A DNA stretch of 64,000 nucleotides from Sipunculus nudus (GCA_026874595.1 CM049308.1:15498001-15562000); one strand, 5' to 3'. Counted from the first letter of the stretch, positions 43,735-56,438 are shown. The notes: a model not told the origin generated them from the sequence alone. A program made the numbers and translations.

Positions 43735-44916
43735 TATGACATTATATAATTATAGAATTCTTGTCATTCCTCAATCCAAAAGGCATGAAACCATATATCC
43801 AAAGAAACACCTCGATACAACTGCCATACAATAAAGATATCTGAAAGATTATCAAATCTCACAATAAATCTTTACTATTAATTTAATCTTTTTGGACCAA
43901 TACACATAACTTTCATAGCTTTAACTCTTTCTGACACCTGAATTTCTCTTTATTGTTCTCAAAGTTTAATAACTGAAAATCAGATGATATTAAGCTTTCA
44001 ATCTTGAAAATTTACGATATTTTCCACCATGGTCATTGAAATGTGGCACAGCTTAACAAATGCTGGGTCAGTGCTGCCACCTTTTATTTCAGGGAAAGGT
44101 ATAAAACCTTGTATGAAAAATATCCAACAGATCTAAAAAGTGTGAACAAAGTTAAAACTAAAACCAAAATAAGCATCATATATTCACATTTTCATGACAG
44201 ACAAGTGTCAGTAATGTCATCTTCTGTAATGTGATGACTGAGCACTATACTTTGCAGTTTTGCTTGTACCAGTCAATTTGTCACTGAGAGAAGAGCAAAA
44301 CCTTACATAACAAAATGTTTGTCACTTGCACTAAAACACATAGAAAACCCCTTGCTCACAAAGCCCTTTATCATATATGTGAATATATTTAATATCATAA
44401 AACCATCAACTTCACCTGATATTTCTGAAAACAAGTTTAAAAAGTTATTTCCCCCTGAAAGAATAGTATTAAAAGGTATAACAGAGATTTTTATTGTAAA
44501 TATAAGATATAAAACTCTGTATGAAATAAAATAATGATAAGTGTGATGTGGCAGCACTATAAACATATTTACTTTCATTTGTTCTCACTGGGACTGCATG
44601 GTTTCTTTTGAATCGCATGGATTTGTTAAAGTAGTGCCCACCCAGGCACGACTGCACCTCCCCTCATCCCACATATATGAAAATGTAATATTTATGCCCA
44701 AGTCCAGCTGGTCACAGACAATAGTTCTCCAGTAATTTGTCATAATAATAATACTGACTGCTGCCAAAGGCAAGATGTATAAAATCTACTGGAATCTGTC
44801 CTTGAAGGCTTTACAGGACATGAAGTAACGGAACAAGGCATTCTGCTTGGAGCCTCAGCCACAGGTAGCACCATCTGGTGGTCATTTTATCAACTAAAAT
44901 ACCTAGCCAGGTATCT
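43735..44916 (-). promoter_or_regulatory. Downstream flank and candidate 3' UTR of LRRC57
   Basis: An AATAAA signal on the minus strand lies near 44490-44495 and another near 44081. A CTCF-like motif AGCACCATCTGGTGG is at 44867-44881. No other gene seen. Confidence 0.35.
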
Positions 44917-44958
44917 TCATTGGAACTTCTTCTTTGTGGCTGTATACCTCTCCATGTA
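44917..44958 (-). CDS. LRRC57: LRRC57 exon 5 (13 codons plus stop)
   Basis: Too short for an ORF search. The acceptor CTTTTTCAG precedes 44958; it reads YMERYTATKKKFQ and stops with TGA at 44919-44917. The tail matches the C-terminus of LRRC57 (YMERFTATKKKF in human). It lies 5.3 kb from exon 4 because a 2.9-kb Helentron-like element and other repeats sit in the intron. Confidence 0.92.
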   Translation of the reverse strand, partial: YMERYTATKKKFQ

Positions 44959-47900
44959 CTGAAAAAGGAAAAAAAATGCCTGTCTTAATAAATTTGTCTG
45001 CTAAATCACTACCCTTTCTCCAATATTTTAATGTGTAATATAAATGATGTTCTTGTTTGGCAAGGATATAAACCCTTCAACAATATCTTTTTGTACAGTT
45101 TGATACATAATATGGCAGACATTTTGTTCACAAGTGTTCCTAGTTCATGATATATGGAAAAGGGAAATCACTGCAAAAAAATAAAACCTTCATGAATAAG
45201 ACAAACCCTCTACACATGTAAAGAGTGGTTTATACTGTAGCCTGGTGTCTAAAGTACGTAAATTATCTATGTTTGTAAAGTTGCAAGTCAAAAGGTTGAT
45301 ATTATGAATAATATGACATCTTTTATATTATCTACTTATAATTAAGAGGAAATAACACTCTTTAATGTGCTTGGGAATCCTTTACAAATTTTTAAGATTT
45401 GCAGATTTACAAAATAATTCATTTCATAATGGATATACTTATAATGTGTACGTATACTGTTTACTGAGATTGTGAAAATCCCTGCAAACCTTTGCGAAAC
45501 ACCAACAAGTGACCCATGGGTCATGACACTCAGCTGACTGGGAAGAGATTTGCAAAAGGAAATTTTATCATCTGAATGGTAGTATATAACCATTCAACTG
45601 AAGCATCAAACAAATTAACCAACAGGCTGAGATTGTGTCTGTATTAATTTATCTCAAAAATAGAGAAAAAATGTGTAAACTTTAAAAAAAAATACAGGTG
45701 GCTCCACCAGTCTGCAGAAACTAATAAAAACACTTAATGGTCAATATCCATGCAAAGAAGCATGGTGGTCTCTGGATTAGTTGTTCAGATACTTCAGCTT
45801 TTGTATCAAATTTTCCATTATTCCGAGGGATACTTTGGAGTCCTATAGTTTGAAGGATATGGGTAACAGAGACCTAATTTCAGGTTTCCATAGACACTTT
45901 TCATGGGCCTCCTTGCATGACAAGAATGAAGATTCTAGGTCCAGTTGTTACAATTTGTACCCTGTTGACAGATAACCACATCTTTAAAGGTCTCAAAAAT
46001 AGAGAAAATAATTCGTAAAAATTTGAAAAAAATAGAGGTGGCACACCCAGTCTGCTAAAACTGATGGAACATGTCATGATCAATATGTATGCCAAAAATC
46101 ATGAGCATCAGTGTTATAGTTATTGAGATACTGGAGTTTTTGTATCAAATTTTTCATTATTCTGGGGGGTATTTTGAAGCCATACAGCTTAACGGATATG
46201 GGTAACAGAGACCTAAATTAAGGTTTCCATGGAGATTTTTCATGTGTATAAAGAATGAAGATTCTAGGTCCAGTTTTTATGATTTGTGCCATGTTAACAG
46301 ATGTTCATATCTTTAAAGGTTTCAAAAAGAGAAAAAAATTAAAAAAAAGCCCGAACAAATACATGTGGTGCCACCAGGCTGCAGAAACTGATGAAACACT
46401 CTATGATCAATATCCATACACACAATTATGGTGATCTCTGCATTAGTTGTTCAGATACTTCAGCTTTTGTATCAAATTTTCCATTACTCTGAGCTGTACT
46501 AAGGAGTGCCATATGGCTCAAAGGATATGGGTAACAGAGACCTAATTTCAGGTTTCCATGGAGACTTTTTATAGGTCTTCCTGTGTGTCAAGAATGAAGA
46601 TTCTAGGTCCAATTTGAACCCTGTTGACAGATAACAACATCCTTAAAGGTCTCAAAAATAGAGAAAACAATTCGTAAAAAAATTGAAAAAAATACAGGTG
46701 GCGCCACCGATCTGCAGAAACTGATGAAACATCTCATGATCAATATGTATGCCAAAAATCATGACTATCAGTGATGTAGTTAATCAGATATTGAAGTTTT
46801 TTATGGAAATTTTGGCTATCCTGGGTGGTACTTTGGGGCCCCATAGCTCAAAGGATATGGGTAACAGATACCTAATTTCTGGTTTCCATGGAGACTTTTT
46901 ATAGGTCTCTCAGAATGTCAAGAATGAAGATTCTTGGTCAAGTCTTTACCATTTGTGCCCTGTTAAAAGATGTTCACATTTTTAAAGGTCTCAAAAATAG
47001 AGAAAACAATTCATAAAAATTGAAAAATATAGGTGGCGCTTCCAGTCTGCAGAAACTGATGAAACATCTCATGATCAATATATATGCCAAAAATCATGAC
47101 CATCAGTGATGTAGTTAATGAGATATTGAAGTTTTTGTATGAAATTTTTGACTATTCTGGGGGGTACTTTGGGGCCCCATAGCTCGAAGGATATGGGTAA
47201 CAGAGACCTGATTTCTGGTTTCCATGGACACTTTTCATAGGCCTCTCAGAATGTCAAGAATGAAGATTTTAGGTCCAGTTTTTACAATTTGTGCCCTGTT
47301 CTGTTAACAGATGTCCACATTTTTAAAGGTCTCAAAAATAGAGAAAAAAATTCGTAAAAAATAAAGAAAATAGAGGTGGCGCACCCAGGCTGCGGAAACT
47401 CATGAAACACTCTATGATCAATATCCATGCAAACAATTATGGGGATCTCTGCATTAGTTGTTCAGATACTTCAGCTTTTGTATTAAATTTTCCATTATTC
47501 TGGGCTGTACTTTTGAGTGCCACAGCTCAAAGGATATGGGTAACAGAGACCTAATTTCAGGTTTCCATGGAGACTTTTCATGGGTCACCCTGTGTGTCAA
47601 GGATGAAGATTCTAGGTCCAGTTGTTACAATTTGAACCCTGTTGACAGATAACTACATCCTTAAAGGTCTCAAAAAATAGAGAAATAAATTGTAAAAATT
47701 TGAAAAATACAGGTGGCACCACCAGTCTGCAGAAACTGATGAAACATCTCATGATCAATATGTATGCCAAAAATCATGACCATCAGTGATGTAGTTAATG
47801 AGTTGTTGAAGTTTTTGTATGAAATTTTTTACTATTCTTGGGGGTACTTTGGGGCCCCATAGCTCGAAGAATATGGGTAACAGAGGCCTAATTTCTGGTT

Positions 47901-50900
47901 TCCAAGGAGACTTTTCATAGGTCTCTCAGAATTTCAAGAATGAAGATTCTAGGTCCAGTCTTTAGGATTTGTGCCCTGTTAACAGATGTCCACATTTCTA
48001 AACGTTTCAAAAATAGAGAAAAAAATTCGTAAAAAATTGAAAAATACAGGTGGCGCCACCAGTCTGCAGGAACTGATGGAACATCTCATGATCAATATGT
48101 ATGCCAAAAATCATGACCATCAGTGATGTAGTTAATGAGATATTGAAGTTTTTGTATGAAATTTTTGACTATTCTGGGGGGTACTTTGGGGCCCCATAGC
48201 TCGAAGGATATGGGTAACAGAGACCTAGTTCCAGGTTTCCAAGGAGATTTTTCATGGACCTCTCTGGATGTAAAGTAAGAAGATTCCAGGTCCAGTGGTT
48301 AAGATTTGTGCCTTGTTAACGGCAAGACGGCCGGACGGACGACGGACAAAGAGTGATCGCTATAGCTCAGATGACTTACAGTCAGCTGAGCTAAAAAATG
48401 AAAATGGCAGATTTAATATTGTGAATATGAAGCCCAACACGGTATAAAGTTTACATAATAAAAGCAGCCTTAAAATATCAGTATAACTACAATTATTCAT
48501 TTAATAAACCCATGTTAACTGTAAATTTATTGATTCATAAACAGAATATTCTATGTGTAAAACCCTCAATGTTAACCTTGCAAGTCAAAATGGCTAAAGA
48601 GCTGTAAGAGTGATCTTAATACAGGAATTAAAGCTGTGACATATGAGTTATTAGAAACTAAATCAGGATATTATGTAATGCATAAAAGGGATTCAATTCT
48701 TACTTTAGTAGTCAGTTTCAGACCTTTTTAAGAGTTAAAGCAATTTTACCAAAATTGATGTTACTAAATATTAGCAAATATAAAGAAAAATGCATCTCTC
48801 CCTCTGTCTCCACCATATATGTTCCTAATGCAAGTGGAAGGGTCCACCACCAAACCTTTAAAAGTAGATTTACACCACATACGCAATAAAGAACTTCAAC
48901 ATCACAAACTGCTCAGTCTACTCAGAGAGCTCATAGAGGACTTTTGGATGGTACATGCTAAAATTTAATATTGAAAATGAATTGATTCAGCTTTAATAAT
49001 GAATTACAATTAATCAGGGGCATGCAATTCAATACATCGATTCTTCAATGCATTGTTCCAGCCCTACCCATGAATATGCTGGTAACTTTATTGCCATTAC
49101 TTATCATTACACTTACTGACTTACTGGGTCAACCGACCCGTCATTTGATATAAATGGTGGTATACAGCCAGCACAAGGCAGAAAGCACACATCTAGGAGA
49201 AGCCTAGCTAAGATGAGGCAAGATGCCTGGAGTGAAGCATTTACATAACACAGGTGAGGATATACCTCTCACTACAGACCACTGGACTAGGTTGGCTTGA
49301 TGTAAACAACACTTGACATGAAAACTTGAATAAAAGCTAATCTTTTTCACCAATTGCTTTCAAAGTTCAGATTTTATTAGCTTAAAACCTTATCTGTCCG
49401 TCATTTGAAAACAAGAGCAAATGTACATACAAAAAAAATGTGCCTAGTCAAAGTTGGGCAAAATTTAATCTAATAATTTTACATTTATGCTTATAACTTT
49501 AAAAAATTACAAAAGTTTGATTTAATTTCAGGTATAAAACTAAAACTAAGTTGAACTGAGATATATGCTTGAAATAAGCTCTCTAGCTAAACAAATTATC
49601 ACGTTAGGTGAGTAAATATATTTCCTGATATTTGACAAAGTGCATTATGTTTGGGTCCATAAATTAAAAACATATCTTAATATTGACCTAATTTCTGGTA
49701 TGCCGATAGCAAATATATGCAGGAACAGTTATATCAAATAAGAATAGATTAGAAACCGCGGTTTTCATAGTGGGTAGTTTTGAAGTGTAACAATAGGTTT
49801 TTACAGGTAAACAGAGGTTTTCCTTAATTTCTCAAAGGAACAAAGTAGCAATAACCCAGTTTCAGGTTTGGTTGGAAAACATAAGGACATTTAACTCTAT
49901 GTCAAATTTTGGATTTGTAGTTCAGTTTCAAAACATGTCTTGTTGATGGCCGGCAGGCCGGAAGAGGGACAAAGGACCATGACTAAAACTCAGATAACTT
50001 ATAGTCAGCTGAGCTAAGATCTTTAAAATACTAGCAAAGTGGCTAAAAAAACTTTATTAATAACATAAAAACATCTCTTAATAAAATGGTAACCAAAAAC
50101 CCTTAACCAAAAATAATGATTTATATACAAAGCTTGGGAACAAAATTTACAAAGACATGAGACATGAGAGAAAATTTGTTTTGTCTGATTTTGCTATTCT
50201 ATGTTATAATAGGAAGATATTTTACTCTCCACACTTTTAAGGTTTGTACTGATCACTCTAAATTTAAGACTTACCTCCTCATAGCCTTCTATGTTATGAA
50301 ATGCCTTCATTTCAAATAAATTTCCTTCTATTGCAAGGAGAGAGATTTGTGACTGTTTAAGGATTTTGGGGGTCAAGGCTGTGATCTCCAGACAGTTCTC
50401 TTCCACACGCAGCACTTTCAGCCGAGGACTGTCAGCAATACTTTCAGAAAGCCTAGATATCTGAAAACACATGTGATATAATAACAACAATAGTTGGTAA
50501 TACTTTTGAACCTATTGCTAAAAGATATATAACTTTATAGTAAAAAGCCATTCCACATGTTACGTTAACTTTTAAAGGTATATTTACATTTGGAACAGTG
50601 TTTGTGTATTATCTCACACTATTAGTTCATTCTGACAGAATACAGAAGTTTCCTAGCAAAAACATCCCTGCACATGGACTTATTGTCCCAGTTAATCTGT
50701 TATATATGTTACTATGGTTCTATGCGTGATAAAACACAGTCCACATGTGTCTGTTTACCATAACAAGACCCCATGACCAGAGGTCTCAACTAAAGAATGC
50801 TATACAACTCCCACACAAGGAGAAGACACTTGAAATAAGAAACACTGAAGAAACACCATTTGGAAGCTTGTTTGTTAAGTTGCATGGTATGGCCACCAGG

Positions 50901-53229
50901 TGGGGAACAGGCTACGTTTATATTATGGCATTGATTATGCCTGGTTCAAGCTTTTTTTTGCCACTTTTGTTTAGTAGTAAGCAAACAGTGTTAGAACAAA
51001 ATATCTGCAGACACTCTAGTAATTAAAAGAGAAAATGCTATGTTTCATGTATATTTAATATCCCTGGTATGTGAATAGGTCCCTTTAAGGGCTCCTTTCT
51101 ATACATACTTAGAAATGCAGATCCATGCATGGTTTCTGTATAGGAAATCCTACAGGTCCATCATCATCCCTTACTCTTTAGTCTTTGGGAAAGGTAAAGG
51201 TGGGGATTTATAGTCTGATATCAGTGACACCTTCAGCCTTACCCGACTTTAGAATTTGCCTTCAAGTTTTTTTTTTTTTTACTTTGTTCATTCTTGTAGC
51301 TTTACTTAGATTCCTGGGACGCATATAACCCAAGCAGCCACAATAGGTCTTAGGTTTTATGTTATGCATCTGCATGCCTGCTATGACCTACCAACTATTT
51401 GCCTTTTAATATAATCCTTGTGGTAAGGATTTCAGCCATGAGCCTTAATGCAGAAGGCTGTCAGACTGGGACAAAAACCCTTAGTTGGTGCTTTAATCAG
51501 TGGAGTATGACATCAGAAAAAGATATTTCATAATAAAATCCTCTTTGGGCCTCCTGAGCTCAATTGCACACCTTTAGTTATTTAGTACGGGCAATCATTT
51601 GTTTAACAGAAGTGTTACTTAGGATTTTAAAGGATTGTGAATTAGCACAGAGCCCTAATCTTGAGACTCCAAGTCAATGAAATAGAAAAAGAGATAATTT
51701 TTCAATTAAATATTCAATTATAAAAATGTGAGGAATACATTTAAACCTCATATAAATGAGCTATATAGTCTTCTTGATACAACAATAATAATGCCTGTGA
51801 ATATGACAGAAATATGACTTCGGCATTTAATATTCAAATCATTTGAATTAAGCCTAAAAATATTATCTCAAAGATGCATTACAGTAATTTTATAGCAATA
51901 ATATTTTAAACAAACATCGTTTCAATAATGCCTAAAATTTTATCTTGATTATTTTCAATTAAAACATAACAACAGACTGTATTACTCACCTGATTCTGAT
52001 TAAGGTTAAGTTCAATAGTTCGTAGATCTTTTACACACTCTGGAACTTCTGTTATTCTATTCTGTGACAGGTCAATAGAGTCAAGATTTCGCAAGTTTGC
52101 CAGCTGCTGTGGAAATACTGTCAGTTTGTTCGCGCACAAGGTCAGCACACGCAGTGACTGTAAACTGGACAAGTCTGGCGGAAGTGCTGTCAGGTTGTTG
52201 TGACTCACATTCAGTGTTTCTAGCTTCTTCAAGTTGTTAATGTCTGGTGGTAATGTCACTGAAATATATGAAATATGAATGGATCAATGTTCATGTGATT
52301 TTGCTTTAATGACATGAAAGCCAGTATTATGGGGCTGTAACAGGTAACAAATTACTCCATAGGCATTACCTGACCCAGACTTGTTGTCATGGAAACAAAA
52401 TTTTAGAGATAAATGGATCAATTACCAATGTAAAATATGAATAAATTTGACTCTATGATGGCCTAACCACCATCAAATGAAGAGACCAGGATCGGTATAA
52501 ATAATCTGAAAATCAATGCTAAAACAAGCAGGTATTTTATATGTAATGTTTTTTTTAATCAGAAAAAGAAAGTGTCTTAATAGATCTCTGTTAAATTGAC
52601 CAGAACAGGTTTAAAGGCATGTTTAATTAATGCCTACAGCACTGAATAAATACAGAATGCCACTAAGTTAGTATTTATATTAAGATGTGCATGTACATGT
52701 ATAAGTAATCAAGTCAAGACTTTGTACTCGTGTATTCTGGTAAGTATTACCCTGACTCAAGTGCTTGAGTTCTCCATTCACCCTTACAGCATTGTATAGG
52801 CTTTTTGTAAGAGTACTAGTTTAAATCGGTTTGACCTGAAAGGTGTAACAAGGATCAATATATAATAAATCTAAACTATAAAACATCTGCTAAAAATAGG
52901 GCTGCGATTTCATGTATCCCTAAATCATGTCCACTTCTACATGCACATGCTCATTCAATACTGCACTTTCAATCAAATCTGCTTCCGTAAGTAGGTAAGA
53001 TTTTCTGACAGACCTTTCCCATGTCCATTTTGATAATGCACGGACACAAGTCAATAAAGATTTGGTAGATAAGCATGTGGAGCCAGTATGTAAATATATA
53101 CAGAAATAATGCATACTTAATAAAAGGATTGACCTGTTGTTATTTTTTGCAATATTTATGCAGACCCAATACATGGACAACAGCTTTACAAATTTGACTT
53201 TAACATGAGGAGGAGATGTAACTATATGT

Positions 53230-53317
<88 letters not shown>

Positions 53318-54989
53318 GTCCCAACCAAATTTATAAATACATATACAGATATGTTCCAACCAAAGACATATATATATATACATCACCTGTCCAATTCTGG
53401 ACTATGGTACTTAACTGCCAAAAAAAAAGAGTGAAGAGGTAAACTATGATGATTTGTTGTAACATTACATCACTAGTAATCAATCATTCAGGAGTTTTCC
53501 TGTTCAAATTATTTATTTTATTCTGTATTTATATTTCTATTGCCTCAACAGTGTCAGTGAACCAGTTCAGCTCATGATAACTTTGGAGTGTTGCAGTTCA
53601 GCATTTAATTCCTTGATAAGAGTTGTTCATCAAACCCATGACAGGTTGACTTTGTTGATGATGCATAGGTATAAAGAGGACACAAATATGATTAAAGGGA
53701 TCTCATTTTATTCAAATAATACTGCCTGGACTGAAAAACTGAGTCCAGTAAATGGAGATAGGAAAAGGCAGTATCAAACATGATGAATGTTACCTGTATT
53801 AAAAGCAAAGAATATATCACAAGAATAAGAATCTGCTGTTTAAGAATTGTTGTAGTCAAAATCTAACACAATGCACTGGGGCTTCTAAATACACCAGCGC
53901 TGTAGGTTTTAATATTAGTAGTGCCGGGAATAGGAAAATGCAGTCCCTTTAAGTGTGTTAGATAAGAATTGTTTCAAGCCAAATTACATAAACATAGGTA
54001 TTTCTGTGGTAGAGACTTTACGGAAGTAATATTCTGTAAGCATGTGCATGTGTAATGTAAACAGAAGGTGTTTCCTTGAAATCTAAAAAATTTTAAATTT
54101 GAAGTTTGACAATTGAGACAAGCAGTCTGACAGCCGCCCCATAAAAAGTGCCTAAACAAAAAAATATTTGTTTCGAGTAGAAAGGACCTCTGGCGCAAAG
54201 GTGCCAAAATAACTATGTCCATATACACACATACATAACAAAAAAGGTCAACAGAACCATACCTAGTCTGTTTTGGCTGAGATTGAGAGTTTTCATCACA
54301 GAGAAAGATCCTACAGCTGGTGGCAATGACGGAATCTTATTGTTAGACATGTCAAGTGTTCGAAGGTTCCTCGTTAGCTTCAAGACTGCTCCCGGAAACT
54401 GAAAATATAGGAAGACATAAGAGGGGTGTAACACTAGCAACACCTGGTACAGTCTTATGAGTTAAAAGCCTATGTAATTTGACCACTCATGTACGTCAGA
54501 GTGGCAGGTAAGCCATATCTAAAACTGAGGTGAAAAATCTGACGGAGGAGGATAAAAACTATTTCCTTTTTTTACAGGTATCAACTATCATGTCACTTAA
54601 ACCAAACTGTCCTTTACATTTATCTGTTCACTTCAGGTTGAAAATAATACTTCACTTTATATAATATTACTATTAGCTTATAATTTAATATAAATTGGCA
54701 AAAATCTTACTTAAGAATGCACACAGCTAATGCATGAAATCAAATATAATATCAATAAATTGATTTAACAATATTTGTTATCTTACACAATCGGTCACAA
54801 CTGTAGAATCTACCATAATCACAATGATTTTTCATAAATCCACACACTACACTAAGTCAAGTGCATGCACTGTTTCACTTTCATTCACCCACTTTAGGAT
54901 TTGTTTACCTCCGTCAAGCCCATTTTGGCCAGATTGCACGTGCCCGTTTTCTCGGCATGTTCCAGGTGAGGTTTTATTGCATTTCCCAT
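44917..54989 (-). CDS. LRRC57: LRRC57 orthologue (leucine-rich repeat-containing protein 57), complete, five exons
   Basis: Spliced coding region on the minus strand: 54989-54909, 54398-54263, 52258-51990, 50460-50275 and 44958-44917, giving 237 aa (human LRRC57 is about 239 aa). All junctions have GT/AG sites and matching phases. The protein starts MGNAIKPHLEHAEKTG, carries about eight leucine-rich repeats of the small LxxLxLxxNxLxxLP type, and ends YMERYTATKKKFQ, a tail I recognise from LRRC57. I know no firm biochemical role for LRRC57; the repeats suggest a protein-binding surface, and Gly2 could be lipid-modified. The gene lies tail to tail with the SNAP gene. Its introns hold an inserted Helentron-like element and a truncated relative. 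Confidence 0.93.
44959..45504. other. LRRC57 intron 4, left part, no feature seen
   Basis: AT-rich sequence, no exon. Confidence 0.45.
45505..48391 (-). mobile_element. Full-length Helentron-like element, family B, with internal 335-bp array
   Basis: Read on the minus strand it starts TTTTTTAGCTCAGCTGACTG (hairpin with AGTCATCTGAGCTA), passes through a GTCCGTCC tract, and ends CAGCTGAGTGTCATGACCC, GGGTCACTTGTT. The 3' end holds the palindrome GACCCATGGGTC (45511-45522). The termini are those of family A, but the interior is different. There are no coding frames. Confidence 0.75.
45690..48340 (-). repeat. Tandem array of about 335-bp units, about eight copies
   Basis: AGGTGGC(GCCACC) followed by AGTCTGCAGAAACTGATG recurs at about 45696, 46035, 46364, 46697, 47032, 47375, 47710 and 48048, that is every 329-343 bp. 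Each unit also has CTTTGGGGCCCCATAGCTC and ATATGGGTAACAGAGACCT. The same unit occurs on the plus strand at about 59,200-59,830. Confidence 0.92.
48392..49299. other. LRRC57 intron 4, no feature seen
   Basis: AT-rich, no exon or recognised repeat. Confidence 0.4.
49300..50015 (-). mobile_element. Truncated Helentron-like family A element (5' part)
   Basis: Its 5' terminus, read on the minus strand, is CTTAGCTCAGCTGACTATAA at 50015 downward. The interior matches the GCCCAACTTTGAC and TGTTTACATCAAGC segments of family A. The 3' end is missing and the left border is uncertain. Confidence 0.6.
50275..50460 (-). CDS. LRRC57: LRRC57 exon 4
   Basis: 186 nt in phase 0; the acceptor GTGTTTTCAG precedes 50460 and the donor GTAAGT follows 50275. 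It encodes the last repeats, including PRLKVLRVEENCLEI and SQISLLAIEGNLFEMKAF, and ends NIEGYEE. The segments LRVEENCLE and LLAIEGNLFE are close to human LRRC57. Confidence 0.95.
50491..51989. other. LRRC57 intron 3, no firm feature
   Basis: Weak similarity of 50,735-50,900 to 12,650-12,920 on the opposite strand; a T-run near 51268. No exon. Confidence 0.4.
51990..52258 (-). CDS. LRRC57: LRRC57 exon 3
   Basis: 269 nt; the acceptor ATATTTCAG precedes 52258 and the donor GTGAGT follows 51990. It encodes four consecutive leucine-rich repeats, for example NNLKKLETLNVSHNNLTALP and ANLRNLDSIDLSQNRITEVP, and ends ELNLNQNQ, which matches the LRRC57 motif at this point. It ends on a codon boundary. 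Confidence 0.94.
52259..53227. other. LRRC57 intron 2, right part, no feature seen
   Basis: AT-rich; no exon. Confidence 0.4.
53232..53307. repeat. TA microsatellite
   Basis: About 37 TA dinucleotides followed by a short CA run. Confidence 0.95.
53850..54165 (-). repeat. Dispersed repeat, inverted relative of 16,400-16,760
   Basis: On the minus strand it has ATTTCAAGGAAACACCTTCT, then a CTGTTTACAT...CACATGC segment, in the same order as the other copy. Confidence 0.5.
54263..54398 (-). CDS. LRRC57: LRRC57 exon 2
   Basis: 136 nt; the acceptor TATATTTTCAG precedes 54398 and the donor GTATGG follows 54263. It encodes FPGAVLKLTRNLRTLDMSNN then KIPSLPPAVGSF and MKTLNLSQNRL, the first two leucine-rich repeats. 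It ends one base into a codon that is completed by exon 3. Confidence 0.93.
54909..54989 (-). CDS. LRRC57: LRRC57 exon 1
   Basis: Start ATG at 54989-54987; 81 nt, 27 codons, ending in phase 0 before the donor GTAAAC. It encodes MGNAIKPHLEHAEKTGTCN followed by LAKMGLTE. The MGN start and the EHAEKTG segment match the N-terminus of LRRC57 (human begins MGNS and has ETAQKTG), so this ATG is preferred. Confidence 0.9.
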
Positions 54990-55830
54990 GTTTAAAGGCT
55001 ACAGGTGACGGAATATGTCGCCACAGAATTTACAAACACCGCTGCTTGTTATGATGTCAGATATCAAGTACATCCGTATACAAATCTGACAGATAATATA
55101 AAGTCTTCCTCACAATCACCATGCAAACAATTACAGTCCTATTCAATAAAAGGGGCGACGGTAGTTGACGGTTCTCGATTTACCTACTTGCAGTACCGAC
55201 AGATTTCACAACTGATACGGGTTTCGTCCTCTGACGTAGGAGTGACAGCTTTGGAATCTAAATTTGAGAAGTAAAGGTTGATATTTATAATTTCCGAATT
55301 CTAATTAAGTAGATTGTGAAGAATACGTTACATTCTTAATTCAGGAATGGATAATCCAAATGCTCAAAAGCGCCACATAGTGGGGGAGTATGGAATCTAC
55401 ATGTGCGTGGCGCCACATAGTGTCGATTCAATACACTATTCAGATTTGCCACATCCATGCGAGAGGGACTGACTGACAGACCGCCTGACAGCATCAGTCC
55501 GGGCGTCGCCAGGGTGAAATAAGAGATGGCATTTAGCGGGGCTGGTCTCCCCGCCCGGCATATCTTACTTACGGGTCCGCCAGGTCAGTAGGCAGTGTTG
55601 ATTATCAAGTAAAACCGCAATAAATGCTTTTTATTGTGGCCCTTCAGGACCAAGGCTATCATGTTTTCACTTCTTCATGTGTCAGTCCTGAAAAAAATAG
55701 GAAAATACAAAATCTCGACAGCTAAAGTGTATTACTAAATTATATTGAAATTTCAAGTTTATGTATTTATTATAAATAATTTATATATTATATATGATAT
55801 CAATATTGGACTATAATGATATAAAACTGA
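54990..55830 (-). promoter_or_regulatory. Upstream region of LRRC57: candidate 5' UTR and promoter
   Basis: No TATA box or CpG island is obvious. The 13-mer GCGCCACATAGTG occurs at 55370-55382 and 55410-55422, exactly 40 bp apart, about 0.4 kb before the start codon. No divergent gene was found on the other strand. Confidence 0.35.
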
Positions 55831-56325
55831 CTCAGTGAGGGCACTCGGTAAAATCTGGAATATACGCGGAATATCCTCGGAAATTATGAGATATATCGGA
55901 TTAAAAGTTTGAGCGATTTCCCGCGTTGGACGACTCAAGAAAGTCGAAAAAAGTACCCATACCTAAAGAATGAATAATAATATTTCCATTTCTAATGGGT
56001 TCAGGCCTTATCTTTACCTTATTAAGGTACAGCGGACGATTTTATGTACATATTTTCAAAAGGCCCTGGACGACCGCCATGTTTACTAATATTTTGGAAG
56101 CGTCAGGAGAATTCCTGGAGAATCAAGCCCCACGGCAACTTGGTCGGCCCACTTAAAACCACATAAGTGAAAGACTGTGTCTTCATTTCTGTTGACAAAT
56201 TTGTACCTGTTGCAGAACATCGTTGAATTCTTTTACAGCGCAATAGTTTCATTATTATTAAATATATAAGGTCTATAGATTATAATGTATAATGGTGTAA
56301 TAAAATGTACAAGTATATATAATCA

Positions 56326-56328
<3 letters not shown>

Positions 56329-56378
<50 letters not shown>
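56329..56378. repeat. TA microsatellite
   Basis: TA dinucleotide run within the inverted-repeat element. Confidence 0.95.
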
Positions 56379-56380
<2 letters not shown>

Positions 56381-56426
56381 TATTTAAAATCATGTACTAA
56401 TATTCAAATTTGTGTAAAAATGTATT

Positions 56427-56438
<12 letters not shown>

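Noticed and set aside
53228..53434. Open frame beginning with a run of Ile-Tyr
   Set aside because: Translation of a TA microsatellite; the same applies to 56285-56518.
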